Shown here one piece after another: positions 28,509 through 40,210 of a stretch of 64,000 bases of DNA; positions within the stretch are counted from its first letter, which is position 1, and the number at the start of each line of letters is the position of its first letter. Position numbers and translations under genes: made by a program. Under the pieces are notes generated by a model. That model was not told the DNA's origin and did no database searches. It saw nothing but the letters and a program-made list of their open reading frames with translations. Source of the stretch: Diphasiastrum complanatum (taxonomy: Eukaryota; Streptophyta; Lycopodiopsida; Lycopodiales; Lycopodiaceae); the NCBI GenBank assembly GCA_029204225.1, contig CM055103.1:53113538-53177537 (forward strand), read 5' to 3'.

Positions 28509-29940
28509 CTCTCCCTTAAAGTAGAGTCACTGCTTCATGCCAATTTCTTCCAAGATTTGTCTCAACCATATAGCTTCCTGTGCTGCACTACACATTGTCT
28601 TAAACTCTGCTTCTGTGGTGGAAAGAGCAATTGTACTTTGCTTCTTACTAGACCAGGAAAAGCAACTACCACAAAACTAGAATATATATCATGTGCTGGA
28701 TCTATGATCATCATAGTCACCTCCCCAATCCGCATCTACATAGCCACACAACTCAGGTAAACCATCATGCTTCCTGTGAATCAAGCCATACTCTGAAGTG
28801 CCTTTCACATAACGCAAAATGCGTTTAGCTGCCTTCCAATGCATTTCCGTAGGTGCTGCCATAAACTGACTTACAATGCCAACAACATAGCATATATCTG
28901 GTCTAGTCGTGGTAAGGTAAATCAAGCTCCCTACTAACTGTCTATATAGCGTAGCATCAAATGACTGTGACTCATCAAGCTTAGAAAGCTTTTTACCTGG
29001 TTCAATAGGAGTGTTTACTGGTTTGCAATCCTGCAACGTAAACATGTGTAGCAACTCTTTGACATATTTCACCTGTGTTAAACCCACTTCATGTCCTTTT
29101 TGCCACACTTCTACTCCAAGGCAGTAATGCATCAGGCTGAGATCTATCATCTCGAATTGTTCCATGAGGTCTTTCTTGATCATGTCTATCATCTCTTGAT
29201 TATTTCTCGTAATAATCAAGTCATCAACATAAAGAGCAATCAAAGCAACCATACCATCAAAGCATAAGACATATAGATTTGGATCAGAATGTGTTCTCAC
29301 CGTCCCCTTTGAACGAAAGTAGGCATCAATCCTGCTATATCACGTAGGTGGTGTTTGTTTAAGACCATAAAGTGCTTTCTTCAAGCGACATACTTTATTT
29401 TCATGTCCTTTCGTTACAAAGCTTTCAGGTTGATCCATGAACACTTCTTCTTCTAACTCACCATTTAGAAAAGCAGATTTCACATCCATCTAATGCAAAG
29501 GCCAACCAAAATGTGAAGCTAAAGCAATAAGTAGATGTAGAGTATTCCACTTACAAACCGGCGCAAAGGTCTCCTCATAGTCGATGCCTTTATTTTGTGC
29601 GTACCCTTTGATCACTAATCTTGCTTTGTGTTTTGCTACACTTCCATCTGCATGGTACTTGGTCCTGTATACCCATTTGCAACCAATGGGTTTCTTGCCA
29701 GCTGGTGGTTCTACTAAGTCCCATGTGTTATGCTTAGCAATTGACTCCATCTCCTCTCCCATGGCCTTGACCCAAATGTCATCATCCTTCGCTTCACCAT
29801 AAGTCCAAGGTTCTTTAGATAAGAGAGCATAATTTGTTCCATACCTTTCAGGTAGTATCTTCTCTCTTGTTGATCTTCGTAGCTCTCCTTGGTTAGATGA
29901 TCCTAGAAAGTCATCTATGTCGCGGCTCTCCAACAATCTC
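28509..29940 (-). mobile_element. Copia element 4 reverse transcriptase and RNase H
   Basis: The minus strand reads KHNTWDLVEPPAGKKPIGCK, WVYRTKYHADGSVAKHKARL, IDYEETFAPV, then (past a stop near 29490) YVDDLIITRNN, HYCLGVEVWQKG, RQLVGSLIYLTTTRPDICY and RILRYVKGT. RNase H has DADWGGDYDDHRSST and SWSSKKQSTIALSTTEAE, then WLRQILEEIGMKQ. Right after this the minus strand reads GGGAGAG, a polypurine tract beside the LTR. The RNase H C-terminus is missing. Confidence 0.9.
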
Positions 29941-30990
29941 TCAAACCACTTAGGGAGCTTTCTGTCAGGTGATCGGCTTCCTGGTGAAAATGTATCCCAC
30001 GGTACATCATTCTCCTTGCATTTGTCACCTGCAACTTCAATCCTTCTTGTACCAAAAGGTTTGTCCCTACCTCTCCAACCTGTTTCTTGAGGTTGAGTAG
30101 TAGTATCTTAAGATGTATCCTCATGTTCATCACTCGGAAGGTCAATGAATGGATCATCATCAGGTGGTATTCTCACTATACCATCCTTCCCACTGGATGT
30201 GTCTATCTTCTCAGCATCCTCGTCTTCATACATCTTGGATTCATCAAAGATAACATCACGGCTTATATGGATTTTGTTTTCGATTGGATCAAAACATCTA
30301 TAGCCCTTCACACGATCATCACATCCTAGGAATATGCACTTGATAGCTTTTACATCAAGTTTACGTCTCTCTTACTTAGGAATGTGTACAAAGGCCTTAC
30401 ATCCAAAAATTCGCAAGTGGTTCACCTTTGGCTTCTTCTTCGTGAATGCTTCCTCATGTATTATCTTTGGTATGGCAATGGTAGGACTTCTATTTTGAAG
30501 ATAGACTGCCATGCTACATGCTTCTGACCAAAAATCTTTTGGTAGTTTCATCTCAGCTAGCATAGATCTGGCACTTTTCACAATCGTATGATTTTTGTGC
30601 TCAGCTACACCATTGAGAGCAGGAGTATGAGCTTGCGTAAATTGTCTTTTAATCCCACATTGATCACAAAGATCATTGAAGTCATTAGACTTGTACTAAC
30701 CTCCACTATCTGATCTTAGGACTTTGATCTTCCTACTTGTCTGATTTTCGACCAATGCTTTGAAGCTCTTGAAGTTATCAAATACATCTAATTTCTTCTT
30801 CAAGAAGTAGATCCACGTCTTACGTGACATATCATCAATAAAGGTCATGAAATAGAAGGCTTTACCTGAGGACATAGTCCTCATAGGTCCGCATAAATCT
30901 GTGTGGATTAAATCCAAGATGTTCTTTGCTCTTGCAACACTCCCTTTATTGAACTTCTCTCGATGCTGATCGTATTGAACACGATCTGAG
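29941..30990 (-). mobile_element. Copia element 4 integrase and linker
   Basis: The integrase begins DLIHTDLCGPMRT (near 30917) with FIDDMSRKTWIYFLKKK and KVLRSDSGG. A second block has MLAEMKLPKDFWSEA and INHLRIFGCKAFVHIPK-like sequence. MKGYRCFDPIENKIHISRDV and an acidic linker follow. Several stops interrupt it. Confidence 0.9.
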
Positions 30991-31518
30991 GCCTGAAGCA
31001 GGGTCGCCCTACTGATTCCAAGACTGTAGAGTGTTCAGTCAGAAAATTCCGTGGAGAAACGGTGATTTTAGCTCAACTTGACAACGTGGCTTTTTTTCAC
31101 CTTTTTACCGCAAATCTGCTAGGTTAACTATCTGGAGACAAATCTCTGACATAAACCTCAGAATCTCTCCATGGCTGGTTGACAATCTGATTAGCTTCCT
31201 TCCTGTCCTTACGGCATCCAAAACGGTGCGCAAACAGCGAAGAAATCACCAGTTATGTATAAAAATCGTAATCCCAAGCCCGGTTTCAATTTTCAGCTGG
31301 CTTCAAAATTGTCAATTTTTCACCAAATTTTTCCCTGTCTGATGCTATGCACAGGCTAATAATCCCTCTGTTGAGCTTAGCAAGCCTCTATAAATTAGAA
31401 ATCGTGCACCAGTGCTTCTCTTTTCGACTTCAACCCGCCATAGACCCCGAACTCTCAGAAGACAGGTCTCCCGAAGCTCTCTTCAACGGCGACGTTGTAC
31501 TGTGTACAATCCTTGTAC

Positions 31519-31531
31519 GGCTCTGATACCA
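31519..31531 (-). other. Primer-binding site of copia element 4
   Basis: The minus strand reads TGGTATCAGAGCC one to two bases from the LTR. The LTR ends here are unusual: the plus strand reads ACTTAGAAT at one end and ATTCTAACT at the other, rather than TG...CA. Confidence 0.85.
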
Positions 31532-31807
31532 ACTTAGAATTTGCTTTGCACAAAAACACAGATCATGCTACACAGTAACACAAACATAAAACACTCTCCA
31601 CAGCAAGCTCACATAGCAACTGTATTTCTCGAAATGAAATTACACTGTACATATAGTTGTTCACTCAGGCAACCCATGCATGACCCAGGTTGTTGTTAGC
31701 GGGACACGTGTCCCGTCAACTTGCCTCGTGGCGAGGCCAACTGATCCTTATCCACTGATAGGACCCACAGTACAGTAACACAGTGATTCTACTTTCATTC
31801 TAACTTA
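31532..31807 (-). repeat. 5' LTR of copia element 4
   Basis: It is about 276 bases, from ACTTAGAATTTGC to CATTCTAACTT. The last 195 bases match the 3' LTR. Confidence 0.8.
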
Positions 31808-31811
31808 AACT

Positions 31812-32260
31812 GCAAAATGTGTCGCCATTTAATAATGTCAAAATTTATTCACAAAAAATACCATGGCCAACGCTTCTCATTTTGATATAGAGTAATTCTT
31901 CTCAGGTTCAAAAACCTGCCGACTAGCAAATTTGATAGGATAGTCTTTCTTATATTCTCCTGGCTACATCAAAACTAATCCAATAAGATATTTTGATGCA
32001 TTAGTATGAACATGAAATTCAATTGTCCAGTTTGGAGCTTGTAGAATTGGTGTAGAGCCTAATTCTTTTTTCAATTGCTTAAATGCTTCTAACGCCTCAA
32101 TCATGCAAATAGGTACAATGGTCAACTTATATATAGGTCGTGCTAAGTCCGCAAAGAACAAAATGAATATCCGATAATAGTTCACATGACCCATAAAAAG
32201 ATAAACTCTTCGAATTATTCCTGGTGGCGGTAGCTTTGTCATGTTGTTTGATAGTTACTT
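31812..32260 (-). mobile_element. Gypsy reverse transcriptase end and RNase H (element C, right piece)
   Basis: The minus strand reads IIRRVYLFMGHVNYYRIFI, ALEAFKQLKKELGSTPILQA, then RNase H ASKYLIGLVL, PIKFASRQVFEPEKNYS and EALAMVFFVNKF. This matches Athila/Tat-type gypsy elements. Several stops are present. It continues with the integrase remnant at 28005-28313 across the copia insertion. Confidence 0.82.
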
Positions 32261-32719
<459 letters not shown>

Positions 32720-32818
32720 GGGAGAGAGGGGGACGCGGATGAGCAATGGCCTCTGGTTGACGTCACCCTCTTCTTCTTCTTCTTTTTTTTCGTTTTTGGT
32801 GGTTGGCGAGTAAAGGAA

Positions 32819-33140
32819 GGGGGGGGGGGGGGGGGGGGAGTAATATAGGGGATGGCCAGTGAGAAATGAGGGGGGGTAGCGAGAAATAGGTAGGGGGGAT
32901 GAGTAATAGGGGAGGGCTGGGTGGCGAGTAAATGAGGGGAGGAAGTCATGAGAAATAGGTAGGGTATAGGAAAGGTGCGAGTTTTTTTTTTTAATAATCT
33001 GAATTTATCACAATAGTAAGCGCAAAAAATAGACTATCCAAAAATAAAAAATTTCTAAAAAACAAACACGAGAAATAAGGTGAATAATAGACTTTTTATT
33101 TTTAGAGGTTTTTTGAAAATAGTATGGGCGAGTAATAGCC
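32819..33140. repeat. G-run and degenerate GAGTAATAG-type repeat
   Basis: A run of about 20 G (32819-32838) is followed by recurring GCGAG(T/A)AAT(A/G) and GAGAAATAGGTAGGG motifs to about 33140. The same GCGAGTAAT word recurs in an array at 49575-49825. Confidence 0.65.
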
Positions 33141-34689
33141 TGCTAAAAATAAAAATTTCAAAAAAAACACTAAAACTTCATTTTGAAGGCCACAATTTTT
33201 TTTTGCAAAGATATACAACTTAAAAAATGAAAAAAATAAAGTGCTTCTCTCTCACTTGTAAAAAAAAATTCCAGAATTCTGGCTAATCTAACTCATCTCC
33301 ACTAATATGATCATAACTTCCTCAATATTGATCCAAATCACACAAGCTCAGTACCTCTGAAAAGCTAACAACAAGCTCTATCAGGTTATAGGATCAAACC
33401 AATGGTTGAATGTGATTTGGTAGGTCAAATCTACAACATAACAGGCATGAAAATTTTGAAAGAAGCAAATTAGCAAAACTAGAGCTAGGAAACAAGATTT
33501 TTCATAACATTTTGGATACTAATCCAAATGACCTGTCATATGGATCAGATCAAAGCTAAGACAGTGCTCTAAAATCCTATGTATGAAAACTTGATATTGA
33601 ATGTATACTGATTCCCTCAGTTATACTTTAGTTCTCTATTCATTTCATATCAGTTGGCGCTTGAATATCTTTGCTTACTTTCTGTTACCAGACTTCAAAT
33701 ATCTCTTGGTAAATGTATCTGGATTCAATAGGCCTTCAAACTATAAGGTGGTTGGGTTAGTATAGCGGTATTTTCCTACATGTCAGAGGAATCCCTGGTG
33801 CGTTCACTACTTGAAAGCACTTATAGTCATTGGAACATGCAAGCCATAACATTCATTAGAAGATTAGCGTGAAACATGGATGAATACTGCACAAATGTTA
33901 CTCCTATCTACAACAAGATCGACTAGAAACAATGGTGACCCTTGGACTTAATCTAAACATCAAACAGAAATGAAACAAGACAATAAAAAACTAGTCTAAA
34001 CAACATTTTGAGTGTCCAAAATCAAGAAACACACGTTTCTGCGAAGTCATTGTGTCAGATTTCTAACTGACAATATCGAAATTTTAAAGTGGGTCGGATT
34101 TTATACAAAGGATCAAAAAATTTACATTGGGTCAAAAAATATGCTGAGTCAAATATTTTGGGGTCGAAAAAATTAGACCCGATCCAAGGTCGAACACGTC
34201 CGGATAATTTAGTAAAGGGTCGAAAAAATCCGAACCGATCCGACCCGACCCAGAGTCGAAAAAATCTCTGTTTTGAATGGCTTTTTAGGATGCTCATTAA
34301 TAAATGGATTTGAGGCTGAGCATTGAAATCCAACACATAGGTTTAGAAAGAAAAAGATATTTTCAAAGAGGAAGATCCACAAGAAACCATTCAAGTCTAA
34401 TCACGATAGAAAACCATTCAAGTCTAGTCACGACAGTCCATGGGATCGGTTCCTATTCCTCCTGCTGCTACTACCACTTTGGTCCCATTGGATTTTGGTG
34501 ATGCCCTTGGAATAGTTTCACACCTTGGACGAATGATCCAGATCAGAAGACTGCAATGGCAAAGAGAATTTACAATTTGGGATCAAAAAACACTCTTATC
34601 AGCCAGAAACTCATCCAGCTGGACGGAAAGTTGAAGATCGTCAAACAACATGAAGAAAAACTAGAAGCAAAGCTGAAGAAGGCACGTGC
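33141..34689. other. No gene recognised; short GGGTCGAAAAA-type array
   Basis: At 34083-34270 the motif GGTCGAAAAAAT (with GATCCGACCC variants) recurs about seven times. At 34383-34435 there is a 27-base direct repeat containing AAACCATTCAAGTCTA. The rest is featureless AT-rich sequence. Confidence 0.5.
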
Positions 34690-35830
34690 TTGTGTGCTTG
34701 GATCTAGAGTTGAGGGTGGATAGGAAATGCCCACTACATTGTTAGTCCATGATCGCCGTGGTTTTGAAGGCCAGGTTGGGATCAAAACAATACTCTCCAA
34801 AATAGCTGTCCCACTTGGTGTCAACTTTGCTGGCCGTTAGAAGGGTTTCCACGTTGTAGTAGGCCTCTTGAACTATTGGGTCCGGTGAATTGGCCGCTTC
34901 AGTGAGGAATCAGTTGAGGGCACGTTGGAAGTCAATCGTCGTGCTCTAGCCCTTTGCAGACTTAATAATTGGCCAGTTATAAGCCCCTACACTTGGAGTT
35001 TTCAGTGTGGACCATGACCTTCTTCAGGGTAGTGGATGATATGCCGGATCAACATGTAGAACCACCAGAGCTGTGAGATATTCCTTGGTGAACTCGGGGT
35101 TGCGCAGAAGTGCCGCCTTCCTCCACTCTGGTTGAGGATGTAGAAGTGAAAGGACATCTACCAGCTTCTTTTTGAGGAGCTCCTCGAGCTTTCCTAGTAG
35201 TGTACAGCCGCCTCTTGTGGTAATGTCTGGATATTGCTTTTCGAAGAGGGTTGGCTGTTCAGAGTCAGATACCATAAAAACTTTATGATACCAGTGTTTG
35301 TGTACCGCCACAGGATCAGGGAGGTTATCCACTGGGTTAGGAGGAATTGTGAAAGTGGATGGGAGATCAGATGTGGGCGGAGAAGAAGAGGTGATAGGTG
35401 GGGTAGAAGCACAAGGAGGAGAAATGGTGCGAGGCGGTGAGAGGCCACGAGGTGGAGATACAATCTCGAGCTGCATGTTTGGATCAATCAGAGGGGATTT
35501 GACGTCTTCTACCTGCGAGGCATAGAGAAGATCCTGGTCGAAGGTGCAGTCTCCACCAGTTTGAAGGTCGAAGTGCGAAAAGGTGGGTTTAAGTTGGTGG
35601 TAGTCGAAGGTGGAGGCAGATGCAATGAATGAGAAGTCAGAAATTTGGCAGGGATGCCTGATGGATGGATCTTGGACAATGGCATTATAATGAGCCAAGG
35701 CCGCGTTATAGCAGATGATGAGGGTGGCAGGATGATATTGTTGACAGTCGTAATAGAGGGCCTTGAGCTCATTATAAGCACAACGAAGGGCATCATGGAG
35801 TGTTTGGCAGTGCTTAATATGCTCTATGAG
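34690..35830 (-). mobile_element. Unrecognised retroelement-associated protein, copy B (decayed)
   Basis: An open minus-strand frame of 225 codons (35698-35024) extends upstream in the same frame past 35790. It has a mixed N-terminal part, a Pro/Ser-rich middle (SPPRGLSPPRTISPP), and a C-terminal domain with RGGCTLLGKLEELLKKKLVD, WRKAALLRNPEFTKEYLTAL and VVLHVDPAYHPL. It carries on past stops with NWPIIKSAKG, DFQRAL and NSPDPIVQEAYYNVETLL, KWDSYFGEYCFDPNLAF. The last 180 residues are homologous by eye to copy A at 36340-36900. I do not know the family. Both copies lie downstream of a gypsy integrase in the same orientation, the position of extra ORFs in some Athila/Tat elements. Confidence 0.6.
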
Positions 35831-36339
35831 GGCGGCAGACGGCTTCTCTGATCCTGTTGGCTGGTACTCTGGCGCATACCATACATGTTGATGTTGTAAA
35901 GATGAAGGGATGAACGAGGGTGGAATGAAACATGTGATCGAGCTTCAATTGGAAGCGTCGATCCTGTGAATGATTAATGATGGCACAAAGGCCGACTACA
36001 AAACGAAATGGGAGACTCCCAAAAACATCGCAAAAATAGCCAAAGTCCTTAACCTAGATGAAACCAGTAAGGATGACAACAACAAAAATATTTTTACTTG
36101 CCTCTAATGCAATATGATAAATATGAATGGCATTTGAATTAGAGAGGGGAGAGGCCATGCAGTTACTGTGGGCTTTTATTTGCTTCAAGATGAATCTTTA
36201 TTGAACGATATTGCACCTTCTCCATAGAATCGAGTCGGGCAATGTTAAAATCCAAATTATGCGACAAAAAACAACGATGGGCTCCGACAATCCATTTTGA
36301 AGTTGTCCAGGATGTGAAGCGAGATTCCCAGGAGCCTCC

Positions 36340-36900
36340 CATCATTGCTGCGCAAAAATACGTCGAGCCACCGGCAACTGATCCTTGATATTCTCTGAGG
36401 CCATTGGCTTATTTGGATCGAATGCCAAAGGAGGAAGGCAATCATGCCATCTCGTTGCCACGGATGCCAACAGAGTCAAGTCTTTCGCATAAAGCGCCGA
36501 TTGTCTCACTGTCGTATCTGGAGAGTGTATATACTCCCGCTGGTATGCTTGTAGTGCCCAGTGGAAATCTACTGATATTTTCCAATTGTAAGGTTGATGG
36601 ATGATTGGCCAATTTGGCGTATGGATCGTAATTTTGTCCACGGCCAATCCCGAATCCTTCCACCTATTCCTGTGCAGCATCGGTACGTAATATGGATCTA
36701 CGCGCAATTGGCAAAGGCTGGCCACATAACTCCTAATAGATTCTGGGGTTCTCTAAAAAATTGTAACTCTCCAAGCTAGATACTCTCCCAATGCGGGTAT
36801 TTTATCCAATTCCTTGCCGACCTCTATTTCAGAGGTCTTAAACTTAAGGACCCAACCACCATGCAAGGACTCATGAGGATGTCGCGCTAAAAAACTCTGG
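36340..36900 (-). mobile_element. Unrecognised retroelement-associated protein, copy A (C-terminal domain)
   Basis: Starting near SVEDQIQSFLARHPHESLHG, the minus strand reads GWVLKFKTSEIEVGKELDKI, PALGEYLAWRV, ESIRSYVASLCQLRVDPYYV, PMLHRNRWKD, NWPIIHQPYN, DFHWALQAYQ, HSPDTTVRQSALYAKDLTLL, and AFDPNKPMAS, and stops at 36342. One stop lies near 36755. It overlaps the end of the gypsy integrase fragment in another frame. It aligns along its length with copy B, sharing NWPII, SPD..V, LT.S, FDPN and the VDP.Y pattern. No known family is recognised. Confidence 0.6.
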
Positions 36901-36969
36901 ATCTGGTCCTCGACACTGATTGGTCTTCTGAATAATGGTGTGGTCCGTGATGAAGATGGACCAGTTTAT

Positions 36970-37393
36970 GTTCCAAATCAGACCGACTCGCATCAACTGT
37001 TTTCGTCATAATAGTGCAGAGAATCTTATTGGAATATTCAGCTTGGCCATTCCCTTTGGGATAGTAAGGAATACTAAATCTGTGTATAACAAACAAATCT
37101 TCTAATAAACACTTTACCGTTTGATTAACAAAGTGTGTACCCCGGTCACTGACAATCTCGATCGGACATCCAAATCTGATAATGATATTTTCGTAGAGAA
37201 ACTTGGTCGTAGATTTTGCATTAGCAGCTTTGACAGCTTTGGCTTCAACCCACTTGATCATATAATCAGTTGCTACGATAATGTATCGGGCCTGAGATCC
37301 TTGTGCGGCAGGATGAATAGGACCAACATAATCCAGTCCCCATGTTTCAAACAATGCTTGTGATAGAATTTTTTGGATACTAGCAATATTCAT
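36970..37393 (-). mobile_element. Gypsy integrase core, Athila/Tat-like (element D)
   Basis: The open frame reads WGLDYVGPIHPA, YIIVATDYMIKWVEAKAVK, IIRFGCPIEIVSDRGTHFVN and FSIPYYPKGNGQAEYSNKIL. This contains the D, D and E of the catalytic triad. The H2C2 finger upstream is missing, and the core ends abruptly near DLEHKLVH, where copy A of the unknown domain begins. Confidence 0.9.
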
Positions 37394-39164
37394 ATTGTTA
37401 TTAAATAAGTACCAGCAACATGATTAAGCAATGACAATGTGAGTAGGGTTGAAACTTCACCTGCTCAAAATTTTGTTATAACTCTTGTCCTCGACCATCT
37501 TCTATTTCAAAGCATTAGGGGTCTAAGTATAACAAATAGTCATACTCTTGTTGTCAAAGATTGTTCATATGAACATATCTACAAATAAATACAAAAAATG
37601 GAAATAAATTTGAGGGTTTATCTAAGCAACATGCATTTAACAAATTTAGTATTTTTTATTAATTACAAGACAATCTCAAAAGTTGGGTTTTCAACTCAAA
37701 TCGTAGTGGCTCACACCCCCATTGATGAGTCAGAGCCTTGCTACTATTTGTTGTGAAAATATCTAAAGGTTCACCAACACTCAATTGGCAATGCTCTCCA
37801 TGTGCTTGGTGAGCAAGTTTTAGAGTGTGTCATCTTCTCTTCTTGGCAACCATCCCATATTTGTCACAAATGTGACAAGCCAAGCACATCAAACAGTCAA
37901 AGAATGCATGGCTATCATAGACATCTAAATACTCTTCATGGTTGTCGTTGACACTTACATGAGAGATTCTACTAAGTTAAACAAATGATATAATTTTCTA
38001 GCAATTTAAATGAGCATCGAAAGGTCGATATTATTTATTATTATCTTCTTGGGAAGAATTGTTCAGATAGTCCGTTGCATCATCAAATATCCCCAACACG
38101 ACCACCATGGCTATTATAGCCACATCATGTGGATCCACTGCCACGAAGATTGTAGTGGTGTCAACCAGCATTGTTACTCATCAATATTATGGAAATTTGA
38201 TAAGGTGGTGCTGGAAGAGAGAAAGACTAATCTAAATTGTAGTTCACAAAAACTAGTACTCATATCTCACTACACTTATGTTTTCTTTGGCATAAAAATT
38301 AAGACATTTCATGATAGCTTTCCTTTGTAGACAAGACAACTGTAATTCAAGGAATTTCTATAGAATAGTGATGGTAATTAGCATATTAACTAAGAGAATT
38401 ATGCTTGTAATTGTGATTGGAAAAGAAATAATTGAAGCAGCAATGATAGGGTAAGTGATCAAGAATGATAGAACTATGAGCTACAGCAGACTCCTTGAGA
38501 ACTTTGCACATGATTATGCAAATAATAGTCTCTCTAAGACTAATGAGAAAAAAGCACTATTGTATTCAATGGGTGAAAAGCGAGAAAGTTTTCATGGCAT
38601 GAACTTTGGGAGAGATTGGGAGGGCAAAAAGAGATTGGATGTAATGATAGAGTGAATCTCTATCGTGCAAGCATGCAAGGCACTTGCCTTTGGAGCCCAT
38701 AAGCTCCAAAATTTTGAGATGTTTTTGCTCCATAGTTGGTTGTGACTTGTACAGTGTAAATGCTATACAAAATTGTGCTATTGCAATCATGTTGATTGCT
38801 GCTACATTTTTATTAAAAAGAAGCACTAAGACGTAATTTGATGGATGACCATCACTTTTTCATCTCATGATGAAGTTTGGTCACTTCCTTTTTTATATGA
38901 TGTTAATTCCTTTTGAGAATAGATTGATAAACACACATTGGTGGGCATGTTGGCCACCATTTAGGCTCATAGTGGCTTCAATATTAGTCCATAAGAGTTG
39001 TAAATCATTGTGGAAATGTCATTAGCAATCACAAGCTGATGTGAACTTATATACAAATTGTGACTAAAGTAGGTTCACATAGAAAAACAAGCCCATGGCT
39101 ATGATAATCATTCAAACTTTGAAACTTTGCTTTATTAAGTATTTGTCTCAAGGTCATGACCATC
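37394..39164. other. No gene recognised
   Basis: The sequence is AT-rich, with short frames on both strands (for example 38010-38330 plus), none with a recognised motif. Confidence 0.5.
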
Positions 39165-40210
39165 TAGAAAGCAACATATAAAGATCTTTTACCTCTTATC
39201 CCTCGATGTCAACAAAAGGTGCTAATTGTGTTTTTTAACAGCTATTATATGAAGTGTAGTGAATAGCAAGATGCTACTCAATAGTCTTTTACCTCTTTGT
39301 TATGTTTAAAGTAAGTAACTATACAAATTGGATGGTAATAGGGTGATAGTTTTTTCCTTGTATTAATAGCCAAAAAGAAAGTATCTATTTCAATAATATA
39401 TTAGAAAATCCCTACTCCAAAAACTTCTCGAGTCTACTAATTAATCAAATCTAAGCAAAAGTTCCAACTCTAAAATCTCCACTCGACCAATAACAAGGCT
39501 ACCCACTATCAAATCTATCTCCACTATCCAAAAAGGGTTAGAGTCTATCCCTCTACACCAACTTAAGTGTAATTTTACTTATACTACTATTGTAACTCAA
39601 CAAGAATATTTTTCAACATGAACCAAAAGCTTAGCTAGTGGAACTATTATAATCTAAAGCTAAGAGGATCTCATGAATAATGATATGAACTAAACCGATG
39701 ACATATGATTGAGAGTAATCAATGGATTTTGATAAAAAAATAAAGTTAAGCTTTTGTTTCATCTTGAATGTTTCTTGTTGAAATACATATAAGTTGTTTT
39801 AGTTGTTCTGATTGTAATCCTTTTTGCACGTAGTGGCAATAGATATTGATAGTGGGTAGCTTGACTATTGCCTATGTGGTAATTTTTGAGTTAAATTTTT
39901 TTTTGTTTGGAATTGATAAACTTATAGAGTCAATAAGTATTGGAGTAGAAATTTTTTAGTATATTATAAAAAATCTAAGAGAGAAATAAGTACTTTTTTT
40001 TTCCTACTATTGATACAAGGAAAAAGTGGTTTTTCAATTGTCGCCTAATCTATGTTGATCTTCTATTTTAAACATAACAAAAAAAAGTGGAAGATTTCAA
40101 AATACGATATACTTCACTGTAGTAAGTGGTGTGTTGATGCATTATCGCACACAAAAATTCACCTTTTGTTGACATGCAAGGATAAGAGATAAGAGATGTA
40201 TAAATGATGC
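39165..40210. mobile_element. Long diverged inverted repeat (old foldback)
   Basis: Left arm about 39165-39535 and right arm about 39828-40210 are diverged reverse complements. Shared blocks are CTTATCC...GATGTCAACAAAAGGTG, GTTATGTTTAAA, TTTTTCCTTGTAT, AAGTA..TATTTC and GCTACCCACTATCAA. The spacer is about 290 bases. Identity is only moderate by eye, with many indels, so it is much older than the foldback at 20081. Confidence 0.7.

Larger units (their letters stand above)
28314..31807 (-). mobile_element. Copia element 4, both LTRs present, gag and protease deleted
   Basis: Direct repeats at 28314-28508 and 31611-31805 are the LTRs and enclose minus-strand integrase, reverse transcriptase and RNase H. 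A primer site adjoins the right LTR and a polypurine tract adjoins the left LTR. No gag or protease sequence lies between the leader (31000-31518) and the integrase start (near 30990). The element therefore could not have moved on its own. It sits inside an older gypsy element of the same orientation. Confidence 0.9.
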
